A DNA stretch of 21,812 nt from Branchiostoma floridae. Lineage: Eukaryota > Chordata > Leptocardii > Amphioxiformes > Branchiostomatidae. Below are positions 1-8,920 of this stretch, one piece after another. Position 1 is the first letter of the stretch. Each line of letters starts with the position of its first letter. A program made the position numbers and the translations under genes. Where the stretch lies: the NCBI RefSeq assembly GCF_000003815.2, contig NC_049989.1, positions 10,797,219 to 10,819,030 on the forward strand. Direction: 5' to 3'. The notes under the pieces are model-generated. The model was not told the origin of the DNA and ran no database searches. It saw nothing but the letters and a program-made list of their open reading frames with translations.

Positions 1-165
1 GGGTGGGTGTGCGTGCGTGCGTGTGTGTCTTTGGATGGTTAGCACAGCTCTAGAAAGCCTGAATTGATTGTCTTGATATTTAGCATGTTATGTTCCTGTA
101 TTCCTTTCCTTCCTTCATGTTATTAATATTCTTTAATCCATGCATTGATTTCTAACGCATTAAAG
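1..165 (+). other. Intron of lectin-like gene with GT-rich start
   Basis: No coding signal is seen. The first ~30 bases are a GT/GC-rich simple repeat. The sequence ends in an AG at 164-165 that serves as acceptor for the lectin-domain exon. The polypyrimidine tract is weak, so the exact acceptor is less certain than the exon itself. Confidence 0.5.
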
Positions 166-368
166 GAACTACTGGATCGGTCTGGACGATCTGAACGATG
201 AGCGCACTTTCCTGTGGAATGACGACACCCCGCTTGGAGAGTACCGACGGTTCAAGTCCAACGCCCCTCATAAGATCCGGGACTGCGTGGTGCTGTGGAG
301 GACCGCCAGAAAAGCTAAATGGGACATCAAGAACTGCGACTTCACCATGCCGTACATCTGCCAGCTTC
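166..368 (+). CDS. C-type lectin-like domain, C-terminal exon (partial gene)
   Basis: This exon encodes the C-terminal half of a C-type lectin-like domain, a secreted or membrane extracellular fold. Visible family landmarks are YWIGLDD at the start, a FLWND segment, DCVVLW, WDIKNC and the closing MPYICQL, with the conserved cysteines in DC, NC and YIC. The usual Ca/sugar-binding EPN or QPD motif is absent; SNAPHK lies in that area, and WND before the last-but-one Cys is replaced by WDIKN. Classical calcium-dependent sugar binding is therefore doubtful (inference). The exon ends at a perfect GTAAGT donor (369-374). Reading through the donor would give a stop (TAG) almost at once, but splicing to 932 keeps the frame. 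Upstream exons lie outside the window. Confidence 0.85.
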
Positions 369-416
369 GTAAGTAGGACTTACAATATGTCATGACAATA
401 GAATATATGGCTATCG

Positions 417-606
417 TCATATTTTCAAACCAGGGCCCGGTCGAGCTGTTTGTCACGGGAAACGACGAAATAGGAATTTATGCGTAAAAATTACACAAAT
501 AATGCCCACGACTATTCTCTCTACGTTATGTGTAGTTTAGTGTCCTTTAAATCATCCTTTTCTTTCCCCAAAAGCATTCCGGTCGGGCCCCGGTTTGAAT
601 ATGTGA
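417..606. mobile_element. MITE with ~30-bp terminal inverted repeats, copy 1
   Basis: The left end (TCATATTTTCAAACCAGGGC...) and the right end (...GGGCCCCGGTTTGAATATGTGA) are imperfect inverted repeats about 30 bp long, with a short AT-rich non-coding core. The same termini bound 4600-4770. It sits inside the last intron of the lectin-like gene. A clear target-site duplication is not visible, and the superfamily cannot be assigned from the sequence alone. Confidence 0.7.
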
Positions 607-931
607 TGTGGGCCTTACAGGGAAAACAGGGGTAGCAGAGTACACCCCCTCTAGAGGAACTTACACAAAACGCAGTGATCAACGGACAAATGCACGCTCA
701 CACTCACAAACAATACATAACTTCTTTGTGTGGCCCATGCAACACGAAGAAACATATAATACACAATGCACAATACAGTGTATTACGTGTATCATAGAAT
801 GGTTTCAGCTAGGGATTGACTGGAATGTTTATTTTGTGCCCGTATTGTTACCTTATCATCGTTTGAACAACGTAAAAGCAAGCTGATGTCTAACAATCTA
901 TTTTCTAACGACCTCCTTTACTTTTTAACAG

Positions 932-945
932 CTGACGGTTCTTAA
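932..945 (+). CDS. Terminal mini-exon of the lectin-like gene
   Basis: A pyrimidine-rich tract (about 911-928) leads to an AG at 930-931. Joined in phase to the exon ending at 368, it adds Pro-Asp-Gly-Ser and a TAA stop at 943-945. No AATAAA signal was found close downstream, so the 3' end of the transcript is not placed. The strong donor at 369 and the matching phase are the support; no transcript evidence is available. Confidence 0.6.
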
Positions 946-1407
946 GACGACGATGAACGCTGACGTCATCCTCACAACGATGCTGTGACGTAATCTGACG
1001 CATGACGTTCCGCATACATAGTTTATTACGTAGTATATTAATGCGAGCATTGTGGAAACTAAAATATTACACAACGTGACTTAGTATAAAGGCAATATAT
1101 CGCTCTAATGATCAATGAATTTCAATGGATCATAGTTATAAGATATAATGCTGTCATAAAACTCTTAAATACATGTGTATGAAAAATGGGGCAATATCAG
1201 ATTAGGTGATTGAAAAACCAAACTATGAAAATATAATTATTTCATGGTTTGTATGATTCGCATCTAGGTTTTTTAAAGCCAATATTCTTATATAGCGCAT
1301 TTGAATTGTTAGACAATGTACTTGTCACTTTACAGGGTAAATCATTTATCTCTGAATCTTTTATGGACGTTATTACAGTAGAAAATCCACATAAGGATTT
1401 CTTTATA
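946..1407. other. Downstream/intergenic AT-rich sequence
   Basis: This holds the presumed 3' UTR of the lectin-like gene and then AT-rich sequence. No ORF, RNA gene or repeat was recognised. Confidence 0.4.
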
Positions 1408-1507
1408 NNNNNNNNNNNNNNNNNNNNNNNNNNNNNNNNNNNNNNNNNNNNNNNNNNNNNNNNNNNNNNNNNNNNNNNNNNNNNNNNNNNNNNNNNNNNN
1501 NNNNNNN
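1408..1507. other. Assembly gap (100 N)
   Basis: Exactly 100 Ns, the usual placeholder for a gap of unknown size. Apparent ORFs running into it (1249-1524 plus, 1342-1533 minus) are not meaningful. Confidence 0.98.
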
Positions 1508-1827
1508 AATGTACACCTAAGTAGCATAGTCATAGAATTCAGGTTCTTAGCACCTTTGTACTTTCCTTATCATACGTGTTGTTTGTACCTGCAATTAGCC
1601 CTCGGGCATGAACTTGCAATAAACATATCTAATATGTAAAAGGGAATACCCTTTTGACTATAAAGGTCCGATTTGTGGTTCATAACAAACAATGAGCAAT
1701 ATATGTGGATGTTACTTTGGCAACGTGACGTTCCTCTTGTTAGATTGCTCTTTTGCATGGAGAACCAATCCTCATCGCCAGGCGGCGCAGCTGATTTGTT
1801 TGATCGAGTCAGCTCGGTTTCACTAAA
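1508..1827. other. Non-coding spacer between gap and minisatellite
   Basis: No gene recognised. Weak ORFs on both strands overlap the minisatellite and have no domain-like composition. Confidence 0.35.
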
Positions 1828-1944
1828 TACCGAAAACAACCGAAAACAACCGAAAACAACTCTAAAAATACCGAAAACAACCGAAAACAACTCTAAAAAT
1901 ACCGAAAACAATCGAAAACAACTCTAAAAATACCGAAAACAACT
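1828..1944. repeat. AC-rich minisatellite, ~31-bp unit containing a 10-bp subrepeat
   Basis: About 3.7 copies of a 31-bp unit made of TACCGAAAACAACCGAAAAC followed by AACTCTAAAAA. The 10-bp subunit CGAAAACAAC is itself repeated. It lies about 40 bp past the stop of the minus-strand helicase-endonuclease ORF, where a Helentron 3' region would be expected. Confidence 0.9.
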
Positions 1945-1985
1945 CAATAGATTCTTTGCACAAATGAGTTTAGTCTTCATGCCAC

Positions 1986-3546
1986 TTAGGGTGTATCATC
2001 AGCATGATCTTTAAGGGTCAAGGAAATACAAACCATGTCGTGGTCTGAGTAGTATGTGTCTACAATGTTAACCTGTGCGCTGCAATTTGAATTGATATAA
2101 ACATGATCCAAAAGACTACCCTGGTCAGTGGTTGGAGTTTGAACTTGTTGCTTGAAGCCGAATTGTTTCATGACTGTCAGGATGTCGTGGTCTGGATATT
2201 TTAGAAGGTCAAAGTTGAAATCCCCAAGAATGATTGTGGGATTTTGGAGTAAAGGTAGAATATTTTGCAGCCTGTCCATGAAGATGGCAGGTGGGAAGCA
2301 AGGCGGTCTGTAGATGGTGACAATGTTGACTTTGGTGGCTGATTTTGTGACAGTTATGGCTGTGTACTCCAGTTCAGTAGCCGTGACTGAAAGTTCTGCT
2401 GGACAGACGGCTTTTCTAGCCACAGTCATTACTCCACCTCCTAGCATTCCAACCCTGTCAGCTCTGAAAGATTGGGCCTCTGGTAATACAAGGTCAATCG
2501 GTTCCTGTCCTTTTAAAAATGTCTCGACAAAGCACAATACATCTGCCTGAGGAACTGATTTGTCAAGTTTTAAATCATCTAAATGCTCAAGGTACGAACG
2601 GATGTTTAGCAGTCGGATTTGCACACCGGGCATTATAGCAGCAAAGCGCAGTGGTGTCTTTGGTGAAAGTTTTTGGCGAAGACGGTTCATTTCCTCCACT
2701 ACACCAGGGTTCCTTTTAATTGAATTTGGATCAAAACCTAGAAGGTACAGGCCACTCAAGGTCTTGACCCGGCTCATGGCAACATAACATTGACCTGGCA
2801 TGAAGTTGCTCTTGTCGTCCATTGAAACAACAATTCTGTCAAGTGTTTTGCCCTGTACTCTGTGAATGGTACAGCCCCATGCCAAGGTCAGTGGAAATTG
2901 TGCACGTTGCGCTTGAACCGATTGTTTACTGCCAGTCAAAATTGGAAGGGTTTGTCTCTTAATGGGTACTGCTCCTGGGTAGCTGTCTTTGTATTGACTG
3001 TCTGCTTTCGCCTGCTTACCAACACGATCGCTGTCAAATGTAACTAACACAGTATGGACGTCATTTTGTGTATTGTCAATGCCAACTACTTTCCCCAAGG
3101 CACCGTTAACCAATCCATCAGAGACATCGATGTTGACGGTCACCATGACCCTGGCACCTACAGCTAGTGATACAGTTTCTCTTAAACCTCTATCGTTAGA
3201 CGTCTTGTATGAACCAACATCTACGAGGCCTGTGTATATATCTTTCTTTGTGTCAATAGCTTGAATATAAAAATGCTGCGTCGAAAGTTTCTGTAGATGG
3301 TCTTTGTTGTGGCCATCAACTTCCTTGTTGGTTTTGAAAACATGTAGAACTTCTGATGGATAATGAGGATCTGTTTTTGAGATGATCCTTGACTTTAACA
3401 CGGCGATGTCGTCTTCCGTACATTCAGCTGTTCTCATTCTAAGTAAGAGTTGTGCAAAGTCTTGGTCTTCTCTTTGCCGCACACATTTTGTCAGTTCCAT
3501 CATGGTGAAGTTTTCCTCCCATAGTGATCCGTGTAATTTGGCATAA
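1986..3546 (-). CDS. PIF1-like helicase C-terminus fused to EEP endonuclease (Helentron protein fragment)
   Basis: Numbering from an open frame that begins at 3641 (551 residues), the recognisable protein starts near residue 33 (YAKLHGSLW) and continues with ELT and a RQ-D-FA-LL segment typical of Helitron helicases. Residues ~160-190 hold the ARVMVTVN and GLVNGALGKVVGI block. Motif V is AWGCTIHRVQGKTL (~254-267) and motif VI is QCYVAMSRVKT (~284-294). From ~340 an endonuclease/exonuclease/phosphatase domain follows with catalytic-type residues all visible: LNIRS (Asn), CFVETFL (Glu), YRPP, ILGDFNFD (Asp/Asn), LLDHVYIN and SDHD. The first ~32 residues are dissimilar, and a good acceptor (pyrimidine run then CAG at 3549-3547) precedes residue 33, so translation probably enters from an upstream exon. 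No internal stop is seen across ~520 codons, which suggests recent insertion or selection. The N-terminal Rep part is missing from the window. Confidence 0.85.
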
Positions 3547-4359
3547 CTGTGGATAGATGTAGAAAAGAAATGAACAGAAGAAGAAAGTGAAATAAGGAAC
3601 ACATTCGAAATTTCTGTGCACACGAAAATACATGCACACATAGGGTAAGTGGCATTTGTGAACTGTCACAGCAAGGACGTTACATGTTATAGTTAACAGT
3701 TACTTCCAATACATACACATGCAATAGTAGGTACTAGTACACGTAGTGCTTAGATATGGGGATAGCAGGGATAAGACAGAACATTTTCATGGTGGTCTCT
3801 AGTTTGCCGTCAAGTGGTCACAGCAAAAACCATAAAATATAAAACCAACTCAAACATTTCCTATTTACAATTACAGTACCTTATGTATAGGCTGATTAGA
3901 TGTTAGTATAGAATCAAAAGGAAAACCAACCGTTCCATGTTGCCCTCTGGACTATCCATGACAGGAACTTGCCAGAACTTCCTGGCAAAACCTATGACGG
4001 TGAAAATTCACAGTTAGCAACTTTGAAAGCATCTTTCAAATTAAAGACTACAAATAGAAGAAAACATATGTAAAAGGGCTTCTCAAGGGGTCAACATATC
4101 TGGGCTTACATCTGACAGGCTAACAAATTGAATAACCCAAGCTAATGAGTGTTCAAAAAGAACACTCTTCTAGTTCTAATAATTTTTTTCAGTAAAATCT
4201 TCTGCATCAGCCACTTATATTAGAAAAGAAGGAATAGTCTTTGAATTTTAGGAAGAAGACATTTTTGTGGACTTTGCAGATGCTAAGTCTACGTCTACAA
4301 ACAATAACGCCATTGCATTCAGAAAACAAGCCATCAGACACGACAAGTTGGTTCCCTTG
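3547..4359. other. Spacer upstream of the helicase fragment
   Basis: No clear gene. A perfect 8-bp hairpin, GAGTGTTC-AAAAA-GAACACTC, lies at 4147-4167. On the minus strand a short acceptor/donor-like pair brackets about 3932-3992 with a protein-like frame (FARKFWQVPVMDSP), too short to call as an exon. Confidence 0.35.
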
Positions 4360-4443
4360 TAATTAGCGACCAATTAAAAATGGCGACGAAAAGCGCACTT
4401 GTAAGTGTGTCTCTTCGCCATCTTTAATTGGTTGCTCGTCGCA
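4360..4443. mobile_element. Foldback/hairpin element
   Basis: The left arm (GCGACCAATTAAAAATGGCG...) and the right arm (...CGCCATCTTTAATTGGTTGC) form an imperfect inverted repeat with ~40-bp arms around the centre CACTT-GT-AAGTG (4396-4407). No ORF is present. It is probably a small foldback MITE; insertion borders are not resolved. Confidence 0.6.
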
Positions 4444-4599
4444 AATAGAGCTTCTCCTAAAACATGTTCCACACAGATAATCCTAGAAGCACAGGCTTAA
4501 TATCACAATGATGCTAGAGTCCATAAAAGATAACTGTATTTCTCTCCTAATTATGTTCAGTGCAGGATAAAGTAATCAATGAACCCAGTAGTGGTTAGG

Positions 4600-4770
4600 T
4601 CATATTTCCAAACTGGGGCCCGACCAGACAGCTTTCGGGAACGAAAAATATGATACAAATGACACCAAAATACACAAAACGTAAAAAGGAGAGTGTGTTT
4701 CTTTATAGGTATACACTTTTATTTTTCGTTTCCTAAAACAGCCCGGTCGAGCCCCGGTTTGGAAATGTGA
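4600..4770. mobile_element. MITE with ~45-bp terminal inverted repeats, copy 2
   Basis: The left end (TCATATTTCCAAACTGGGGC) and the right end (GCCCCGGTTTGGAAATGTGA) pair as inverted repeats that continue inwards through CGGGAACGAAAAATA / TATTTTTCGTTTCC. The termini match those of 417-606, defining a two-copy family in this window. The core is non-coding, so movement would depend on a transposase supplied elsewhere. Confidence 0.8.
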
Positions 4771-5568
4771 CTCTATCATTAAGCAGGCTAAATAGTGAAA
4801 GGTTATCCCAGTTTTAAACAGGGGGTTGTTGGAGATTGTTTTGTTTCGTTATATATAAGGAAATCATTAGCCCAAGTACTTTCTCAACATCCCTGACACA
4901 TTTGTCTCGGTTGTGTCATAACAGACCAGACCCTGCATATTTTATAAAATGTTTTATTAAGCCATGACACCTTGTGTATTAAAATGGTATGTCCCTACTT
5001 ACACAGTATATGTGTATAATTACGTAAAATAAACCGATATTCATTGACATGCCCATTAATACCAAATCAAAAACAACGTATAGACATTAGATGTATTCCA
5101 GACTGTAGCATGTACTGATTTTTCGTCCATGTCAGCATGTTTGAGTACGATGTGACTTTAACCTGATGTGTGCCTATTGAGCTGTTAAAAACGTCGCTGA
5201 CATTAAATGGTAGCTCATCACATGTCTGGGTCAATGAAAAAAGGTCACCAATCAGCTCTTCCACGAACCAACACCGAAGTGGAAATCCCCACATCTGCAC
5301 CTGTGAGAAATAGCACAAGGAAACGATTAGTTTGCGTTGTATAATCATAACGTCATTGGTCTGTGTAACACAAAATATGCTGTCCAGTGCTGTAACTGGC
5401 CCCTCCTCCCGACAAGCAGAGGGGGCAGGTCGGATGTTGGCCGGGCTGCTATATGCGAGATTTAATCAGACTAGGAAACGATATGCTAAGATGGCAGCTT
5501 GAATCTAAACCTTTTATCAAAATGGTTGTCAGGGGGTCGCGTCATTTCTGTCACGTATGCTCGTAATA
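4771..5568. other. Intergenic sequence, no gene recognised
   Basis: A minus-strand open frame at 5067-5300 follows a fair acceptor (TTTCTCACAG at 5310-5301) but resembles no family I can name. A GC-rich patch lies at about 5400-5450. Confidence 0.3.
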
Positions 5569-5755
5569 CCCCCCTCACATGTAGCGAAAATCGATCGGAC
5601 GACGAGTCTGCGAGCTCTTAACTACGAGGAGGCATGACCCTGACGGGAAGCTAAGGGGGGAACAAAGTTCCCCCCTTCCCGTCAGGGTCATACCTCCTCG
5701 TAATCTACAGCTCGCAGACTCGTCGTCCGATCGATTTTCGCCCAATGTGAGGGGG
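5569..5755. mobile_element. Long palindromic foldback element with TA flanks
   Basis: This is a 187-bp near-perfect inverted repeat. The left arm begins CCCCCCTCACAT and runs through GCGAAAATCGATCGGACGAC, GAGTCTGCGAGCT, ACGAGGAGG and ATGACCCTGACGGGAAG. The right arm is its reverse complement apart from a few mismatches and a 5-bp insertion (CTAAG-like) near the centre at about 5664. TA dinucleotides flank both ends (5567-5568, 5756-5757), consistent with a TA target-site duplication as in Tc1/mariner-type MITEs (inference). It has no coding capacity. Transcribed, it would form a ~90-bp hairpin. Confidence 0.85.
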
Positions 5756-6239
5756 TATAATCACCAGAGTGTCGGCCGTTCTTCGACCGACAATACCCCT
5801 TTGGAACTCGCCAACACTACGACCGAGCTCATTTGTGACGGGGGCTTATTTACGGTGATTGACCGTTAAGTGTACAAAATCTAATTTTGCGATCCTTGAT
5901 TTGAATATGACATTTAAGAAGTACGATTTAAAAGCCAGCAAAACGAACAAAGCATACAAATTTTTGTTTAATATCTACGAAATTCAATGACAGATATCTG
6001 TCAAGTTTTGGGTCGCTCAGCGTTCGCTCAGTAGGAGTGCCAAGTCGCTTTTTTTCGTGGGTGGAAAACGGCGGAGTCCTTTTCTGTAAACAAATTGTTC
6101 ACGTTGGTTGCGTCCCCAATAGTTAAGAAAAGGCGGTAGGTGACGGTAGGTCCGCAATTACAGTAGAGACCCAGTTTCAAAACAAACTTTGGTTAGGTTT
6201 TTACCCTTTCTGTTGTTCCCTTCCCTCTCTCACTCGATA
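5756..6239. other. Intergenic sequence, no gene recognised
   Basis: Mixed-composition sequence without a convincing ORF, RNA gene or repeat. Confidence 0.35.
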
Positions 6240-7030
6240 TCTCTCACCCTCTTTCTCTCTGTGTGTCAGTGTGTGTGTTAGTGTGTGAGAGGGGTTTTGT
6301 GTCAGTGTGCCCACATGTGCGCGTATGTGCGTGAGTGACAGTATATGTGTGGATGTGCGTCAGTGTGAATAAATGCGTATGTGTGTGCGCGAAATAGTGT
6401 GTGTGTGTGTGTGTGTGTGTGTTTGTGTATGTGCGAAAGAGTGTGTGTGTGTGTGTAAGCGTATTAGTGTGTGTGTGCGCGTCTGTGTGTGCGCGAATGA
6501 GTGTGTGTGTGCATGTGTAAGTCAGTTAGTGTGTACGGTGTGTGTAAGTGAGACAGTGAGAGTGTGTGTGTGTTTGCGTGTGTGTGTGTGAGTGAGTGCC
6601 AGTATATGTGTGGATGTGCGTGTGTGTGTGTGCGCGAGATAGTGTGTGTGTGCGAATGAGTGTGTGTGTGTGTGTATGCGAGTGTGGATAGACTCCGTTG
6701 CAGTCTTCGGAACGGGGCTATTTTTTTTGGGGGGGGGGGGGGCGTTGGTCCGCGATTTTCAGAAACTCGCTATCACGGAAAACACCCCTGGAATTCCTCA
6801 ACAAACTCCCTTTCCCGGCACAATAGAACATAGCCAACGTTGAAAATCGCGGGTGTCAGTGTGGGTGTCAGAGTGAGTGTGAGTGAGTGTGTGTGTGTTC
6901 ATGTGTGTGTGAGAGTTTGAGTGCGAGTATATGTGTGGATGTGCGTGTGTGTGCGCGAGATGTGTGCAAGTGTGTGTAAGCGAGTGTGTCTCTGTGTGTG
7001 TGTGTGTGTGTGTGTTTGTGTGTATGAGTG
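6240..7030. repeat. GT-rich low-complexity tract
   Basis: Imperfect (TG)n with interspersed CGAG, CGTA and AGTGAG motifs, interrupted at about 6690-6845 by a non-repetitive island. Alternating purine-pyrimidine sequence of this kind can adopt Z-DNA. Open frames of Cys/Val or His/Thr repeats across it come from the simple repeat, not from genes. Confidence 0.9.
6750..6852. repeat. Small inverted-repeat island inside the GT tract
   Basis: A 12-bp perfect inverted repeat, CCGCGATTTTCA (6750-6761) and TGAAAATCGCGG (6841-6852), bounds an ~80-bp unique core within the GT-rich tract. It is preceded by a T8-G14 homopolymer junction (6721-6742). It could be a small insertion; no target duplication was seen. 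Confidence 0.45.
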
Positions 7031-7274
7031 CCCGTATTTTTGAATGCGTTCGTACGTGTGCATTTGTGTAACAACATAAATCTAGAAGTTGTGGATGGAT
7101 CTTGGCGATGGGTATACTTGTACGTGGGAAGTTTTTGGTAAAAAGACGGACAAGTTCTATTATGCATATTTAAGTTTTTATTTTTCAACAAGACAGTGAC
7201 AGTTGAATTTGAACAAACAAATTTGGGACGCAGTGAGCTGTCTATAATAACATATACGGGCATACCTTAGATAA

Positions 7275-8430
7275 TTACAGGTCGACCCTCCATTTTTGTT
7301 GGAGGTCATTTCCTTGTGACGTTTCTTACCATGCCAGTTCGATCAAAATAAAATGCAGATGATGGCTTTGTCAAGTACATGGTCACCAATTTTAGTTCAC
7401 TTTGCCGTGCTGAGCTACCCTTTCTAATAGAATAGATCCTAATGCAAACATCATAGAGTATCACTAACATGTTTTACATCATTGTACATTGTGACCGTGA
7501 AGATTTCTGTTCTTGTCAGTATGGAACAATGTCAACGAAATAGGCTTGCAATATTTCCCCAGTCTAGCGTTGCGCTCTATTGCTTTCTTTATCACATGAT
7601 GGTATATATCCCAGATACGATAATGACATCATTCTTTCTAAAGAAGATAATTGCAGGTAAGCCTGTCATTTCTGCTGAAGGACATTTCCTTGTGACGTGT
7701 TATCCGTCACGTCGCACAGTGTTTATCGCTCCCAGCCAAGCCAAGCGCCATGATCTAATTACAGTCCTGACGATTTGGGTTTGTTGTACCATATGCCCCT
7801 AGCGGTGACGTAAAGATGTTCAAGCAAAAGTGGAGAGTGAGAATTTTGGCCGGTCTTGTGGCCTGCTGTCAGTCTGGATGGCTGTCAGCGGAGGGACCAT
7901 AACAAGGCACCTAGTTCGATCAAAACGATACTCAGATAATCCATTTATCAAGTACAGGCTAGCAAACTTCATATTGCTTGGCCATACCTAGATACCGATG
8001 ATTAACTACATGTATATCTAATGTAAACTTTGAAGACTGTCACTGACCCACCTTTTTCTCCCCCTAGTTCACCAAATGTGTTTTTACACATTAATTTCTC
8101 TTGTTGTTTTCATGGAACAAATTAGCTGTGTTAACCCTGTCCAACGTTGCGCTAAACTTTTTTCTTGAATACACGATAGTGTTTGTTCCTGACATGACAT
8201 CAAGTATTTTTGACACAGTTGCATCGAAGATAATTGCAATTAAACGCCGAAATATCATTTTTACTGAAGGTCATTTCCTTGTGACCTGTTATCGGTCACG
8301 CCATATAGTGACATGTACTAAAATCGCCCCCTAGCGGTTAAAGTACCCAGTTCAGGCAATAGTGGACAAGTGAGAATTTGGCTGGTCTTGTGTTGTGGTC
8401 TGCTGTACACTGTCAATCTGAAAATCATAG
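7275..8430. repeat. Diverged tandem duplication, ~580-bp period
   Basis: Two diverged copies are recognisable by shared blocks in the same order: CAGTTCGATC/TAGTTCGATCAAAA (7333, 7914), GCGTTGCGCT/ACGTTGCGCTAA (~7567, ~8145), a GATAATTGCA plus CATTTCCTTGTGAC block (~7648-7698, ~8229-8286), and CCCCTAGCGGT followed by GTGAGAATTT-GGC-GGTCTTGTG (~7795-7862, ~8328-8395). A third partial copy of the CATTTCCTTGTGAC block is at ~7307-7320. No conserved reading frame was found, so this is non-coding or a decayed element. Confidence 0.65.
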
Positions 8431-8720
8431 ATGAGCGAAACATACTGTGTTTTTAAAGCAAGGCCCCTAAGTTACAAAGACGTAGGATATTTTAGATAAT
8501 GCAAATAAAAGGAACCTAAGAAAATATATGTCAAGGAACTCAAATCAAAGTCATAACATATACATGACAAGGCGCCCCCACCATATCAACGAAAGAAATA
8601 AAAACTAAAAGAATTTTAGCTCTATATCAAAGATGAAGGCCTGAAATCTATCCGTGAACGCTACAGTTGTACACCATCTCCGTTCTAACTCCGCATCTTC
8701 CTTCGATTAAGGCCCCAAAG
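8431..8720. other. Upstream/5' leader region of the TSR gene
   Basis: No coding sequence. A mini-uORF (ATG AAG GCC TGA, 8633-8644) would lie in the leader if transcription starts upstream of it. A TATATCA element at about 8622 is too weak to call as a promoter. Confidence 0.35.
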
Positions 8721-8920
8721 ATGAACCTCCTGCGGGCCAAAGTCGTGATAGTGACTGCGGTGCTGTTGATGTTCCTCATTGATGACACCGCCGCTTGGTG
8801 GAGATCTAGACGTCGCCGCCGCCGCCGCTGCAGCTGGCGCGCCTGTGTGTGGGGTGGCTGGAGCGATTGGACAGCCTGCTCCGCTACGTGTGGCTTTAAT
8901 GGAACACAAACACGATCGAG
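8721..8920 (+). CDS. Exon 1: signal peptide, poly-Arg, first half of TSR 1
   Basis: The ATG at 8721 has A at -3 and is the first ATG in frame. MNLLRAK is followed by a hydrophobic core [13 protein letters not shown] and a likely cleavage site after DDTAA. Next come WWRS and seven consecutive Arg (8808-8828), then Cys and the TSR start [14 protein letters not shown]. It ends in ...TRS plus two bases at donor GTCTGT. The Arg run fits a furin-type site or a heparin-binding patch (inference). Confidence 0.85.

Larger units (their letters stand above)
1828..3546 (-). mobile_element. Helentron/Helitron relic, 3' portion
   Basis: This covers the coding fragment with helicase plus endonuclease and the adjoining minisatellite. 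Known biology: Helentron-group rolling-circle transposons of animals carry a Rep-helicase with an added AP-like endonuclease, and related elements often have internal minisatellites. The Rep (HUH) domain and helicase motifs I-III are not found upstream on this strand, so the copy appears 5'-truncated or split by an intron. Element ends were not identified. Confidence 0.7.

Noticed and set aside
3439-3669. Second minus-strand frame at the start of the helicase fragment
   Set aside because: It overlaps the helicase frame and lacks family similarity.
5067-5300. Minus-strand candidate exon after TTTCTCACAG
   Set aside because: The frame is open for 77 codons but matches no family I know, and there is no partner exon.
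6373-7263. Cys/Val-rich and His/Thr-rich open frames
   Set aside because: They are translations of the GT-rich simple repeat.
7482-8334. Plus-strand open frames of 106 and 77 codons
   Set aside because: They lie in the diverged tandem duplication, the frame is not conserved between copies, and no domain is recognisable.
8615-8630. TATA-like element before the TSR gene
   Set aside because: TATATCA alone in AT-rich sequence is too weak, and the transcription start is unknown.
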